Of a stretch of 64,000 bases of DNA, positions 18,220-26,464 are shown piece after piece. Made by a program: the position numbers and the translations under genes. How positions within the stretch are numbered: the first letter of the stretch is position 1; each line of letters starts with the position of its first letter. The notes under the pieces were generated by a model. It was not told the DNA's origin and ran no database searches. It saw only the letters and a program-made list of their open reading frames with translations. Source of the DNA: Amycolatopsis kentuckyensis (lineage in GTDB: Bacteria; Actinomycetota; Actinomycetes; Mycobacteriales; Pseudonocardiaceae). The stretch spans positions 528 through 64,527 of the forward strand of contig NZ_MUMI01000095.1 in assembly GCF_002155975.1 (NCBI RefSeq), read 5' to 3'.

Positions 18220-19294
18220 TGGCGTTCTTCGCCCGCTCCACCGACTCCTCCGACGCCGGTCCTTCGGCGTTTTCCGTGGCCAGCGCCTGGTTGAGGTCGA
18301 CGAAGGGCCGCATCCGCCGTTCGTAGGCCGCGAAGGCCTCTTCGCGCGTGGCCCGGCCGAGTTCCTGCGCGAGGACGTACGCGCCGACCAGGGCGAGGCT
18401 CGTCCCCTGCCCGGACAGCGCCGAAGCGCAGTAACCGGCGTCGCCGACCAGCACGACCCGGCCCGCCGACCAGTGGTCGAGGTGGATCTGGGCCATGGCG
18501 TCGAAGTAGAAGACGTCCGCGGCAGCCATCGCTTCGAGGAGCTTCGGCACCTCCCAGCCGATCCCGCCGAGGCGCTCGGTGATCAGCCGCTTCTGCTCCG
18601 GGACGGTCATCCGCGGCAGCGGTTCCGAGCCGAAGCCGAGGGTCACGCGGAGCTCGGTGTTGCCGCGGACCGGGTAGATCGCGCCCCCGGTGTGCTCGTG
18701 CCGGAACCAGACCTGCCAGTCCTCGAGCCCGAGGAAGTTGGCCGTCGGGAAGATCGCCAGGTACTGCCCGAGGTGGCGGGTGAAGTCCGCTTCCGGGCCG
18801 AACGCCAGCCGCCGCACGACCGAGTGCAGGCCGTCCGCCCCGACGACCAGGTCGAACGTCCGGGAACCGCCGCGCTCGAACTCGACGCGCACCCCGTGCG
18901 CCTCTTCGGTCAGGGCGGTGATCGAGTCGCCGAAGACGTACTCCACGCCGGGCGCCTCCAGCAGCATCGCGACGACGTCGTCCCGCAGCAGCTCGAAGTC
19001 CGCGCTGTCGAGCCGTCCGCTGCTGAAGGTGTGCTCCTCCGAGCGGAACAGCTCGTGGCCGTCGCCGTCCACCATGGACATGCCCCGCATCCGCGTCCGC
19101 AGCGCGCGCATCCGGTCGCCGAGCCCCAGCTCGTCGACGACGTCGAGCGCGACCCCGCGCACGTCGATCGCCTGGCCGCCGGTGCGCGGGCCGGGCGAGC
19201 GCTCCACCACGGTCACCGCCCAGCCCGCGCGCGCCAGGAACCAGGCCAGGGTGCCGCCGGCGATGCCGGCGCCGGAGATCAGGACGTTCCGCAT
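18206..19294 (-). CDS. FAD-dependent monooxygenase (TetX/PHBH-like)
   Basis: A 362-aa class A flavoprotein monooxygenase. N-terminal dinucleotide fold ISGAGIAGGTLAWFLARAG (around 5-23), the DG motif DLVVGADGLHSVVRR (around 152-166) and the second FAD motif VVLVGDAGYCASALSGQGTS (around 278-297). These enzymes hydroxylate small aromatic or polyketide-type substrates, including antibiotics. CTGGAGGAAAC precedes the ATG. Divergent from a GntR-TetR regulator across a 110-bp region full of palindromes, which suggests substrate-induced derepression. Confidence 0.9.
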   Translation of the reverse strand: MRNVLISGAGIAGGTLAWFLARAGWAVTVVERSPGPRTGGQAIDVRGVALDVVDELGLGDRMRALRTRMRGMSMVDGDGHELFRSEEHTFSSGRLDSADFELLRDDVVAMLLEAPGVEYVFGDSITALTEEAHGVRVEFERGGSRTFDLVVGADGLHSVVRRLAFGPEADFTRHLGQYLAIFPTANFLGLEDWQVWFRHEHTGGAIYPVRGNTELRVTLGFGSEPLPRMTVPEQKRLITERLGGIGWEVPKLLEAMAAADVFYFDAMAQIHLDHWSAGRVVLVGDAGYCASALSGQGTSLALVGAYVLAQELGRATREEAFAAYERRMRPFVDLNQALATENAEGPASEESVERAKNAISLA

Positions 19295-19329
19295 TGTTTC
19301 CTCCAGGGTCGTACGCTTGTACGCTCCAC

Positions 19330-19390
19330 TGTGGAGAACAGCCAGCTCTGCGGCTATTTCTGTACTAGTACAGATGGCCACCTGTACTAG
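19330..19390. promoter_or_regulatory. Divergent operator region between monooxygenase and GntR-TetR regulator
   Basis: CTGTACTAGTACAG (19360-19373) is a perfect 14-bp palindrome. CTGTACTAG is repeated in direct orientation at 19382-19390, 22 bp (about two helical turns) further on. A GTAC-containing dyad and CTCCACTGTGGAG lie on the monooxygenase side. These are likely operators of the adjacent regulator, which has two DNA-binding domains. Confidence 0.55.
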
Positions 19391-19404
19391 CTCAGGAGTC
19401 AGCC

Positions 19405-20286
19405 GTGAAGTACGTGGCCATCGCCGACGAACTGCGGGAGCGGATCGCGCGCGGCGAGCTCCCGCCGGGCGCGCGGGTGCCCTCGACCCGGCGGCTCGCG
19501 GCCGACCACGGTGTCGCACTGGCGACCGCGGCCAAGGCGCTGGCCCAGCTGAGCCAGGAAGGCGTCGTGCGCGCCGAGCCGCGTTCCGGCACGGTCGTCG
19601 CCGAGCGGGACCGCCGCGGCGGTCAGCGCGGCCTGACCCGCGAGCGGCTCGTGCGGACCGCGATCACCATCGCCGACACCGAAGGCCTCGGCGCGCTGTC
19701 CATGCGCGGCGTCGCGGCCCGCCTCGGGGTCGCGGCGATGGCGCCGTACCGGTACGTGCGGGGCAAGGACGAGCTGGTGCTGCTCATGGCCGACACGGCG
19801 TTCGGCGAGCGCGGCTACCCGGCCGAGCCGTCCGGCGACTGGCGAGAGCGGCTGACGCTCGGCGGCCGCACCCTCTGGTCGCTGTTCCGGCGCCACCCGT
19901 GGCTGGCGCAGCTCGGGCCGATCACCCGGCCGCTGCCGCTGCGCAACCTCGCCGTGCACGGCGAGTGGGCCCTCTCGGCGCTGTCCGAACTGGGCGTCGA
20001 CGCCGCCACGCTGTGCGACCTGCACGTCCTGTTCTTCGGCCACATCCAGGGCATGGCGGTCCACCTCGAGCGCGAGCAGAGCGCGCTGGCGTCGTCCGGC
20101 CTGACCGAGGACGCCTGGATGGACCACCAGGGCCCCGCGGTGGCGGCGATGGCGGCCGGTCACCCGACGTTCACCAGGATGCTCGCCGAGCTGACCGAGA
20201 CCGGCTACGACCTGGTGCTGGACGACATCTTCGAGCTGGGCATGCGGGCCCTGCTCGACGGCTTGGCGCTGCGGTTCGGGTGTTAG
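19405..20286 (+). CDS. GntR-TetR fusion transcriptional regulator
   Basis: A 293-aa protein with two DNA-binding domains. Residues 1-68 form a GntR winged helix (ADELRERIARGELPPGARVP, then a LAADHGVALATAAKAL recognition region). Residues 74-125 form a TetR helix-turn-helix (TRERLVRTAITIADTEGLGA, then GVAARLGVAAMAPYRYV), followed by a TetR-type helical ligand-binding domain to the end. AGGAG lies upstream of GTG 19405. The divergent FAD monooxygenase is the obvious target. Its stop overlaps that of marP by 4 nt. Confidence 0.88.
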   Translation: MKYVAIADELRERIARGELPPGARVPSTRRLAADHGVALATAAKALAQLSQEGVVRAEPRSGTVVAERDRRGGQRGLTRERLVRTAITIADTEGLGALSMRGVAARLGVAAMAPYRYVRGKDELVLLMADTAFGERGYPAEPSGDWRERLTLGGRTLWSLFRRHPWLAQLGPITRPLPLRNLAVHGEWALSALSELGVDAATLCDLHVLFFGHIQGMAVHLEREQSALASSGLTEDAWMDHQGPAVAAMAAGHPTFTRMLAELTETGYDLVLDDIFELGMRALLDGLALRFGC

Positions 20287-21467
20287 GCGGCGCAGGAGCC
20301 GGTGGACACGTTCGCCGACTGCGAGGGCGCCGCGTCGACCTCGGCGCGGACCTGCTCGGCCGTCAGCGTGAAGCCGGTCTCGGGGTCCTCCACCGCCGCG
20401 CCGAAGACGACGCCGATGACCTTGCCGTCCGGGGTCACCATCGGGCCGCCGGAGTTGCCGCTGCGGATCTCGGCGCGGACCGTGAAGACGTCCCGCTGGA
20501 CGGTGTTGGCCTCGTAGATGTCCGGGCCGCGCAGGTTGATCCGGCCGCGCACGCGCGCCGGCGTCGCCCGGTACGGGCCGTCGAGCGGGTAGCCGAGCAC
20601 GATCGCGCTGTCGCCCGCCGACGCCGTCTCGGGCGCGAACTGCAGCGGCTCGGCCTTCAGCCGCGGCACCGCGAGCACCGCGATGTCGACCTCCGGGTCG
20701 AAGTAGACGACGCGGGCCGGGTAGTCGCCCTGGGTGGTCTCGATGCCGACGGTGTCGGTGCCGGCCACGACGTGCGCGTTCGTCATCACCCGCTGCGGCG
20801 CGATCACGAACCCGCTGCCCTCCAGCGACCGCGAGCACGAGCTGGCGGTGCCGCGGATCTTGACCACGCTGCCGTGCAGGTCCTGGACGATCCCGCTGCG
20901 CTGCAGCGCGGGGTCCGGCGGCGAGGTGTCCGCCGTCGGCGCCTTCTGGAACGGGTCCACGATGGACGGGAAGCCGGACGCGTCGAGCAGCTTGCGCAGC
21001 TGGCTCGGGAAGCCCTGGGCGGCCTCCGGCATGGCCTCGTTGACCTTGCCGAGCACCACCGAGTTGTTGATCGCCTTGGCCAGCCCGGGCAGGCCGGACA
21101 CGGTCGTCAGCGGCGTCGCGATCAGCCACGCCACCACGAACACGACCAGGGCCTGCACGACCGCGCCGAGCGTCTTGTCGATGCCGGAGAGCTTGTCCGG
21201 GTTGATCTTCTGCCGCAGCCGGCGGCCCACGTAGACGCCGATCGCCTCACCGAAGGCGACCAGGAACACGACCGTCGCGACGGCGAAGGCGACCTTCCAG
21301 ACCGGGTCGTCGAAGAACGAGACCACGACCGGCGCGAGCTTGATCCCGGCGATCGCCCCGAGCACGACACCGACCAGCGACGGCAGGGCGATGATCACCC
21401 CCTGGAACGCGCCGGACACGGCCGCCAGCAGGGCCAGCAGCAGCACCAGCACATCGACCCAGTTCAC
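20283..21467 (-). CDS. marP: Periplasmic acid-resistance serine protease MarP
   Basis: A 394-aa membrane protease. Residues 1-125 form a CvpA-like region of four transmembrane helices. The extracytoplasmic chymotrypsin-like domain has His232 (TNAHVV), Asp261 (DPEVDIAVL) and Ser339 (RSGNSGGP), each 3-4 residues from the known triad of M. tuberculosis MarP (Rv3671c). Cys211 and Cys392 match the regulatory disulfide pair of that enzyme. MarP keeps cytoplasmic pH under acid stress and processes cell-wall hydrolases. Last gene of the operon nth, thioredoxin-like, NUDIX, marP. Confidence 0.95.
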   Translation of the reverse strand: MNWVDVLVLLLALLAAVSGAFQGVIIALPSLVGVVLGAIAGIKLAPVVVSFFDDPVWKVAFAVATVVFLVAFGEAIGVYVGRRLRQKINPDKLSGIDKTLGAVVQALVVFVVAWLIATPLTTVSGLPGLAKAINNSVVLGKVNEAMPEAAQGFPSQLRKLLDASGFPSIVDPFQKAPTADTSPPDPALQRSGIVQDLHGSVVKIRGTASSCSRSLEGSGFVIAPQRVMTNAHVVAGTDTVGIETTQGDYPARVVYFDPEVDIAVLAVPRLKAEPLQFAPETASAGDSAIVLGYPLDGPYRATPARVRGRINLRGPDIYEANTVQRDVFTVRAEIRSGNSGGPMVTPDGKVIGVVFGAAVEDPETGFTLTAEQVRAEVDAAPSQSANVSTGSCAA

Positions 21468-21471
21468 CGCG

Positions 21472-22170
21472 TCAGTCCTTCCCTGCGAGCCGCGCCTGGA
21501 ACGCCGCGAGCGCCTCGTCCAGGTCCCGGACGTCGCCCGAGTCCCATTCGCGCTCCCAGCCTCCCAGGCTCAGGAGCACCGACAGCAGCCCGGCGGTGAA
21601 CCCCCACACGAACAGGCCGCCGACCTCGAACGCGGGCCCCTTCCAGGGCGCTCCGGCCTTCTTGACGGTGAACCGGTTGGCCGGGTCGACCAGGTCGGCG
21701 ATGGCCACGCGCGCGACGGACGCCGTCTCGGCCGGGTCGACCGCGTGCACCGGCGACGGCTCGGCCCAGTGCGCCAGCACCGGCGTCACGGCGAACCCGG
21801 ACACCGGGACGAACAGTTCCGGCAGCACCGCGACCGGCCGGACACCGGAGGGGACCACGCCGGTCTCTTCTTCGGCTTCGCGCAGCGCGGTGCCGATCGG
21901 GCCGCCGTCGCCCTCCTCGGCGCCGCCGCCGGGGAAGGCGACCTGCCCGGCGTGCGAGCCCAGCGTGTCGGCGCGGCGCTGGAGCAGGATGTCCGGCTCG
22001 CCGTCGGCCTCGCGCTCGCCGAAGAGGATGAGCACCGCGGCCGGGCGCGGGTAGGCGTCCTCGGGCGGGCTGAACCGCGTGAACGTCCGGGAATCGACTT
22101 CGCCGCTCACCTTGACCAGCGGCCGGAGCCACTCGGGAACCGACTCCGGTTCGACCAGTGGTCCGATCAC
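21472..22170 (-). CDS. NUDIX hydrolase, CoA pyrophosphatase type
   Basis: A 232-aa NUDIX protein. The CoA-specific signature ILLQRRADTLGSHAGQVAFP (around 60-79) precedes and overlaps the NUDIX box GGGAEEGDGGPIGTALREAE (continuing EETGV), with all metal-binding Glu present. Peroxisomal and bacterial relatives (NudL type) split CoA into 3',5'-ADP and phosphopantetheine. The GTG start overlaps the upstream stop by 4 nt, and marP begins 4 nt downstream. Same position as Rv3672c. Confidence 0.9.
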   Translation of the reverse strand: MIGPLVEPESVPEWLRPLVKVSGEVDSRTFTRFSPPEDAYPRPAAVLILFGEREADGEPDILLQRRADTLGSHAGQVAFPGGGAEEGDGGPIGTALREAEEETGVVPSGVRPVAVLPELFVPVSGFAVTPVLAHWAEPSPVHAVDPAETASVARVAIADLVDPANRFTVKKAGAPWKGPAFEVGGLFVWGFTAGLLSVLLSLGGWEREWDSGDVRDLDEALAAFQARLAGKD

Positions 22171-22766
22171 GATGCCCCCTCGACTGCCGCGTGCACCTGG
22201 TCAGTGTTCCCGAAGGTCGGTGGGTTCGCGATGAACCGGACCTCGCCGGCCGCGGTGACCAAGTAGGACGCCGGAAGCCGCGGCGGCACCTTCAAGGCGG
22301 CCCGGACCGGGCCGGTCTGCCCGTTGCCGTCGTACACCGACGGCAGGTGCACGCCCAGCTTCGCCAACAGGTCCAGGCCGTCCTTCGCCGGGCTCTGCAC
22401 CTGGACGCCGAGGACGCGCACGGCACCCGGCTGCTTCGCGTACTCCTGGAGCACGGGCAGCTCGGTCCGGCACGGCTCGCACCACGACGCCCACACGTTG
22501 ACCAGCACCGGAGCGCCGGCGAGGGCCTTGCCGACGTCGACGCTCGCGCCGTCGCCGAGGCAGTCCGCCGTGACGCCTTCGAGCTGCTTCACCGGCTGTG
22601 CCGACGCGGGCGCCGGGCACGGCTGGAGCGCCGCGGCGGACCGGGCGGGCCCGAGGTCCCCGGACGGCTTCGCGGCGGTGTCGTCACCCCCGCGCGGCAG
22701 CAGCGCGACGATCAGGGCCACCGCCAGCACGGCGGCGGCCACGGCCCACTTGGTGACTCTCGTCAC
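22167..22766 (-). CDS. Membrane-anchored thioredoxin-like protein (TlpA/ResA type)
   Basis: A 199-aa protein with an N-terminal signal anchor ([20 protein letters not shown], around 4-23) and an extracytoplasmic thioredoxin fold. The redox motif is WASWCEPC (around 95-102), followed by the cis-Pro segment [10 protein letters not shown]. Two additional Cys (around 50 and 68) may form a structural disulfide. Such proteins reduce disulfides of exported proteins; the disulfide of the cotranscribed MarP is an attractive but unproven target. GTG start and stop overlap their neighbours by 4 nt (GTGA on both sides). Corresponds to Rv3673c. Confidence 0.87.
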   Translation of the reverse strand: MTRVTKWAVAAAVLAVALIVALLPRGGDDTAAKPSGDLGPARSAAALQPCPAPASAQPVKQLEGVTADCLGDGASVDVGKALAGAPVLVNVWASWCEPCRTELPVLQEYAKQPGAVRVLGVQVQSPAKDGLDLLAKLGVHLPSVYDGNGQTGPVRAALKVPPRLPASYLVTAAGEVRFIANPPTFGNTDQVHAAVEGAS

Positions 22767-23524
22767 CGGGGCGCCGCCAGCGCCAGGATGTGGTCCTTTT
22801 CGACGCCTTTGACCAGCTTCGCGGCTTCGTCGAACCCGGTCGGGCCGGTGCCGTACGACGGGCAGTCCTTGGCCAGCGGGCAGGCACCGCAGGCCGGCTT
22901 CTTGGCGTGGCAGACGCGCCGGCCGTGGAAGATCACCCGGTGCGAGAGCATCGTCCACTCCCTGCGGGGGATCAGCTCGCCGACCGCGTGCTCGACCTTG
23001 ACCGGGTCCTCCTCCGCCGTCCAGCCCCAGCGCCGGACCAGCCGGCCGAAGTGGGTGTCGACGGTGATCCCCGGCACGTCGAAGGCGTTGCCGAGGACGA
23101 CGTTGGCGGTCTTGCGGCCGACGCCGGGCAGGGTGACCAGGTCTTCGAGCTTGCCGGGGACCTCGCCGTCGAAGCGCTCGACCAGCGCCGCGCCGAGGCC
23201 CATCACGGAGTTCGCCTTGGCCCGGTAGAAGCCGGTGCTCCGGAGGTACTCCTCCAGCTCGGTGCGGTCGGCGCCCGCGTAGTCGGCCGCGGTCCGGTAG
23301 CGCTTGAACAGCGCGGGCGTGACGAGGTTCACCCGGACGTCGGTGGTCTGCGCCGACAGCACGACCGCGACCAGCAGTTCCAGTGGTGTGGTGAAGTCGA
23401 GCTCGCAGTGGGCGTCCGGATACACGTCGTCGAGGCAACGCTTCATCCGCCTGGCGCGTCTCACCAGAGCTAACCGGCTTTCACCAGCGCCCTCACGGGG
23501 GGCGTTCGTGGTGGCAGGTGGCAC
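22763..23524 (-). CDS. nth: Endonuclease III (DNA glycosylase/AP lyase)
   Basis: A 253-aa base-excision repair enzyme. The helix-hairpin-helix [17 protein letters not shown] (around 137-153) includes the catalytic Lys, and [11 protein letters not shown] supplies the catalytic Asp. The C-terminal [4Fe-4S] loop has the exact C-x6-C-x2-C-x5-C spacing ([17 protein letters not shown]). GTG 23524 is supported by a TANNNT hexamer (23531-23536) 6 nt upstream, consistent with a leaderless mRNA that carries the whole nth-marP operon. Confidence 0.95.
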   Translation of the reverse strand: MPPATTNAPREGAGESRLALVRRARRMKRCLDDVYPDAHCELDFTTPLELLVAVVLSAQTTDVRVNLVTPALFKRYRTAADYAGADRTELEEYLRSTGFYRAKANSVMGLGAALVERFDGEVPGKLEDLVTLPGVGRKTANVVLGNAFDVPGITVDTHFGRLVRRWGWTAEEDPVKVEHAVGELIPRREWTMLSHRVIFHGRRVCHAKKPACGACPLAKDCPSYGTGPTGFDEAAKLVKGVEKDHILALAAPR

Positions 23525-23530
23525 CCCGAT

Positions 23531-23536
23531 AGCCTA
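23531..23536 (-). promoter_or_regulatory. -10 hexamer of the nth-marP operon (leaderless)
   Basis: TAGGCT on the minus strand lies 6 nt before the nth GTG. No Shine-Dalgarno is present in the gap. Confidence 0.5.
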
Positions 23537-23672
23537 CGGGCGCCGTCGGACGAGCCGGTGACTGCACCGGTGGACGACCGACACGCCAGAGCACCACCTC
23601 GGCGCGTTTTCCGGCCGCCATGAGCGAGGATCTGGAGTAGATGCTTTTCAACGAGTGTTTCGGGGTCCGGTC

Positions 23673-23924
23673 ATGACCGTCTGGTTCGTCATCCTGGTCC
23701 CCCTGGTGATCATGTTCTTCGCGCTCTTCATGGAGCGGGTGGAGAGCAGGCTCAAGCACGTCGCGGTGCAGGAGAACGAGGTCGAAGAGTTCCTCGAGCA
23801 GGCGCAGCCCAACGAGGTCAGGGCGCTCTACGGGCACGGCATCGGCCGCGCGCTGGAGCTGTTCCGGCTGCGTAGGCTGGGCGGACGGGCAGCCAGGCTA
23901 CGCGCGCGTCGCGTGCGGAGTTAG
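23673..23924 (+). CDS. Small membrane protein (Rv3675-like position)
   Basis: An 83-aa protein with one N-terminal transmembrane helix (VWFVILVPLVIMFFALFM, around 3-20), an acidic amphipathic middle (residues 22-55) and a very basic Arg-rich tail. No family function is known to me. A small membrane protein also lies between nth and crp in mycobacteria. ATG 23673 is chosen since the membrane helix begins at residue 3; an upstream GTG at 23655 would add 6 residues. Confidence 0.75.
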   Translation: MTVWFVILVPLVIMFFALFMERVESRLKHVAVQENEVEEFLEQAQPNEVRALYGHGIGRALELFRLRRLGGRAARLRARRVRS

Positions 23925-23930
23925 GCTCCA

Positions 23931-23980
23931 CGTTCGAACGAGATCGTTTCCGCCACGTGCGAGTCCGGCGGGCGATCTCG
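23931..23980. repeat. Palindrome and inverted repeat upstream of crp
   Basis: CGTTCGAACG (23931-23940) is a perfect 10-bp palindrome. CGAGATCG (23939-23946) and CGATCTCG (23973-23980) form a perfect 8-bp inverted repeat. They lie between the small membrane gene and the crp promoter and could be an operator or a weak terminator. Confidence 0.35.
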
Positions 23981-23991
23981 GGAGTACGCCC

Positions 23992-24046
23992 TAGACTGAC
24001 GCGCAAGTGATCGGCGTCACGCTCCTCCAGTCACGGGGGAGCGTGA
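23992..24046 (+). promoter_or_regulatory. crp promoter, Crp autoregulatory site and leader hairpin
   Basis: The -10 is TAGACT (23992-23997). The expected start point near 24004 is followed at once by AGTGATCGGCGTCACG (24006-24021), which contains GTGA-N6-TCAC, the core of a Crp site. The TCAC half also opens a 12-bp hairpin (24017-24028 with 24035-24046, one G-T pair, 6-nt loop) in the leader, followed by TCGTTTCTCG. GAGGAGG precedes the GTG start. Binding here would block initiation, i.e. negative autoregulation. Confidence 0.5.
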
Positions 24047-24073
24047 TCGTTTCTCGACGAGGAGGCACCCGAG

Positions 24074-24748
24074 GTGGACGAAACCCTGGCCCGTGCGGGC
24101 ATTTTCCAGGGTGTGGAGCCGGCAGCGGCGGAGGCGCTGGCCCAGACCTTGGAATCCGTGGAGTTCCCCCGCGGCCATGTCATCTTCAACGAGGGTGAAC
24201 CCGGCGACAAGCTGTACATCATCCAGTCCGGCAAGGTGAAGATCGGCCGCAAGTCCCCGGACGGCCGCGAGAACCTGCTGGGCATCTTCGGCCCGTCGGA
24301 CATGTTCGGCGAGCTGTCCATCTTCGACCCCGGCCCCCGGACGTCGAGCGCGACCACGGTCACCGAGGTCCGCGCGGTCACCATGGACCGCCCGGCCCTG
24401 CGCCAGTGGATCTCGACCCGCCCGGAGATCGCCGAGCAGCTGCTGCGCGTGGTCGCGCGCCGCCTGCGCCGGACGAACAACATGGTCGCGGAACTGATCT
24501 TCACCGACGTCCCGGGCCGCGTGGCGCGGGCGCTGCTGCAGCTCGCCCAGCGGTTCGGCAGCCAGGAGGCAGGCCTGCTGCGGGTCACGCACGACCTGAC
24601 GCAGGAAGAGATCGCCCAGTACGTCGGCGCCTCGCGCGAGACCGTCAACAAGGCGCTCGCCGACTTCGCCCACCGCGGCTGGCTGCGGCTCGAAGGCAAG
24701 AGCGTGCTGATCCTGGACCCCGAGCGGCTGGCCCGCCGGGCTCGCTGA
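24074..24748 (+). CDS. crp: Crp/GlxR-type cAMP-responsive transcription regulator
   Basis: A 224-aa CRP/FNR-family protein. The cyclic-nucleotide cassette is [18 protein letters not shown] (around residues 77-94), with the Glu and Arg that contact cAMP. The dimer helix and a C-terminal helix-turn-helix, [19 protein letters not shown] (around 177-195), follow. It corresponds to Rv3676 and to GlxR of corynebacteria, global regulators of carbon and respiratory genes. The GTG start lies 8 nt after GAGGAGG. Followed by two strong hairpins. Confidence 0.95.
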   Translation: MDETLARAGIFQGVEPAAAEALAQTLESVEFPRGHVIFNEGEPGDKLYIIQSGKVKIGRKSPDGRENLLGIFGPSDMFGELSIFDPGPRTSSATTVTEVRAVTMDRPALRQWISTRPEIAEQLLRVVARRLRRTNNMVAELIFTDVPGRVARALLQLAQRFGSQEAGLLRVTHDLTQEEIAQYVGASRETVNKALADFAHRGWLRLEGKSVLILDPERLARRAR

Positions 24749-24759
24749 GTCCCTCACGT

Positions 24760-24791
24760 CGAAGGCCCCTCGGTGAACCGAGGGGCCTTCG
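24760..24791 (+). terminator. Terminator of crp
   Basis: A perfect 14-bp stem, CGAAGGCCCCTCGG (24760-24773) with 24778-24791, has a TGAA loop and begins 12 nt after the crp stop. Confidence 0.85.
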
Positions 24792-24809
24792 TCGTCGTGT
24801 CCCATAACA

Positions 24810-24849
24810 AAGAGCCGGGCGCCACCCCCGACGTGGCGCACCGGCTCTT
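24810..24849. terminator. Second large hairpin downstream of crp
   Basis: AAGAGCCGG (24810-24818) and GCGCCAC (24819-24825) pair with GTGGCGC (24833-24839) and CCGGCTCTT (24841-24849), giving a 16-bp stem with a single bulged A. It follows the crp terminator by 18 nt, so it is either a tandem terminator or the end of a separate small transcript. Confidence 0.55.
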
Positions 24850-25129
24850 CGTTGTTTGCGCGGACCATCCCCCGACGATCCGCGCTCCCCGCCCTCCGGG
24901 CCAGGCCCCGACCCGAGTGCCGGAGGGAGCTGGGTTTTTCTGTGCTGTTGTTCAACCATCACGGCCCATACCCACGAATTCAAGGCCATTCACTCTCAAG
25001 GACGCCGTCTGGGCCGTTTCGTTGCAGGAGTCCACGGAGAATATCGTGAGTGTTACCCGATCGAGACCTCTCGCACCGGTCCCAAGATCCACTGCCAGTG
25101 TGCCGGTGACGAAGCTGACCGTCAAATAA

Positions 25130-25160
25130 CTGGTACTGACGTACCAGACTGCGGCATACT
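25130..25160 (+). promoter_or_regulatory. Operator-like dyad and -10 of the MFS gene
   Basis: CTGGTAC (25130-25136) and GTACCAG (25141-25147) form a perfect inverted repeat around TGAC. CATACT (25155-25160), one base from TATACT, ends 7 nt before the GTG at 25168, indicating a leaderless transcript whose promoter the dyad overlaps. The repressor is not identified. Confidence 0.5.
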
Positions 25161-25167
25161 TGTACGC

Positions 25168-26424
25168 GTGTCCCACTCTGCCTCGAACCACGAAAGCCGC
25201 ACGTCCCTCGGCGACTACCGGACCGCGCTGACGACCCGGGCGGCCCGGTGGCCCGCCGTCGCGGCCGTGCTCGCCCGCCTGCCGATCGCCATGATCGGCA
25301 TCTCGGCCCTGCTCTACGTCCAGCGCGAGACCGGTTCCTTCGCCACCGCGGGGCTCGTCTCGGCCGGTTCACTCGTCGGTGTGTCGGTCGGCGCGGTGGT
25401 GCAGGGCAGGCTGATCGACCGGTTCGGGCCGACGCGGCCGTTGCTCACCGTCGCCGTCCTGCTGGCGCTGTCGATGAGCGCGCTGGTCACGGCGATCGAG
25501 TCGCACGCCGCGACGGTCGTGCTGGTCGCGCTGGGCGCCCTCACCGGGCTGACCGAGCCGATGGTCGGGTCGGCGTCCCGGGCGCTGTGGGGCCGCCTGC
25601 TCCCGCCGGGCGGGCCGCGCAACGCCGCGTTCTCGTACGAGGCGATCAGCATGGAGGTCTTCTTCATCCTCGGCCCCGGTGTGGCCGGGCTGCTGGTCAT
25701 GGCGCCGTGGGCGGGCACCGGCCTGGTGCTGGGCGTCGCGCTGCAGGTCACCGGCGCGGTGCTGTTCGCGCTGAGCCCGGCCGTGCGCGCGTGGGGGCCG
25801 GGTTCGGGTTCTTCGGGGTCGCTGCTGGGCGCGCTGGCGAGCCCGGGCATGCGGACGCTCGCGGTGGCCGCGCTCGGCTTCGGCGTGGTGATCGGGTTCG
25901 TGGAGGTCGCCGTGCCGGCGGCGGCCACCGAGGCCGGCTCCCCTTCGACGGGTGGGTTGCTGCTGTCGGCGTGGTCGCTGAGCTCGGTCGCGTTCGGCGT
26001 CGCCTACAGCCTGCGGCCGTGGCCGCGGCAGCTGGGCCTGCGCCTGCCGGTGCTGCTCGGCGGGTTCGGTGCGCTGGTGGCGCTGCTCGCGTGGCCGTCT
26101 TCGCTGTGGGGCCTGGCGCTGATGATGCTGCTGGCGGGCGCGCTGATCACCCCGCAGTCGACGGCCCACTCGACGACGATCGAGGTGGTCGCACCGTCCG
26201 GGACGGCGGCGGAGGCGTTCGGCTGGGTGCTCACGGCGGTGACGCTGGGGCTGGCGGCCGGCCAGTCGATCAGCGGGTACGTCGTCGAGCACGCCGGCCC
26301 GGGCGCGGCCTTCCTGGCGGCGAGCGCGGCGGGGCTGGCGCTGGCGGTGGTCGTGTGGCTGCTGCGCGGAACGGTCCGCTCCGCCGCCGCTCCGGCCGAG
26401 TCGCGTTCCCTGGTCAACGCGTAG
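25168..26424 (+). CDS. Major facilitator superfamily transporter
   Basis: A 418-aa MFS permease with about 12 hydrophobic segments, an internal RLIDRFGPTRP loop between TM2 and TM3 (around 75-85), and Ala/Leu/Gly-rich helices. Composition and size resemble drug or metabolite exporters, but no substrate motif is evident. GTG 25168 is chosen because a TATACT-like hexamer lies 7 nt upstream and the conserved part begins soon after; a longer open frame extends upstream without similarity. It interrupts the crp-MBL gene order conserved in mycobacteria. Confidence 0.85.
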   Translation: MSHSASNHESRTSLGDYRTALTTRAARWPAVAAVLARLPIAMIGISALLYVQRETGSFATAGLVSAGSLVGVSVGAVVQGRLIDRFGPTRPLLTVAVLLALSMSALVTAIESHAATVVLVALGALTGLTEPMVGSASRALWGRLLPPGGPRNAAFSYEAISMEVFFILGPGVAGLLVMAPWAGTGLVLGVALQVTGAVLFALSPAVRAWGPGSGSSGSLLGALASPGMRTLAVAALGFGVVIGFVEVAVPAAATEAGSPSTGGLLLSAWSLSSVAFGVAYSLRPWPRQLGLRLPVLLGGFGALVALLAWPSSLWGLALMMLLAGALITPQSTAHSTTIEVVAPSGTAAEAFGWVLTAVTLGLAAGQSISGYVVEHAGPGAAFLAASAAGLALAVVVWLLRGTVRSAAAPAESRSLVNA

Positions 26425-26452
26425 TTCGGCGGTTTTTGTCGGTGCCTGCCGC

Positions 26453-26458
26453 TAGCTT
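26453..26458 (+). promoter_or_regulatory. -10 hexamer of the clamp-paralogue gene (leaderless)
   Basis: TAGCTT ends 6 nt before the ATG at 26465, and the gap GCGGGC is not a ribosome site. Confidence 0.5.
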
Positions 26459-26464
26459 GCGGGC

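Larger units (their letters stand above)
24749..25167. other. Gene-free stretch between crp and the MFS gene
   Basis: This 419-bp region has no convincing gene: the open frames across it run through the terminators and have atypical composition. It holds two stacked hairpins (24760-24791 and 24810-24849), an 8-bp inverted repeat CCCTCCGG/CCGGAGGG (24892-24899, 24920-24927) followed by GGGTTTTTC, and the operator-like dyad and promoter of the MFS gene at 25130-25160. The middle (24940-25100) is less GC-rich and could host a small RNA; I see no proof. Confidence 0.6.

Noticed and set aside
24773-25129. Possible 118-aa gene after crp
   Set aside because: It starts inside the crp terminator and runs through a second hairpin, with no ribosome site and no similarity I recognise.
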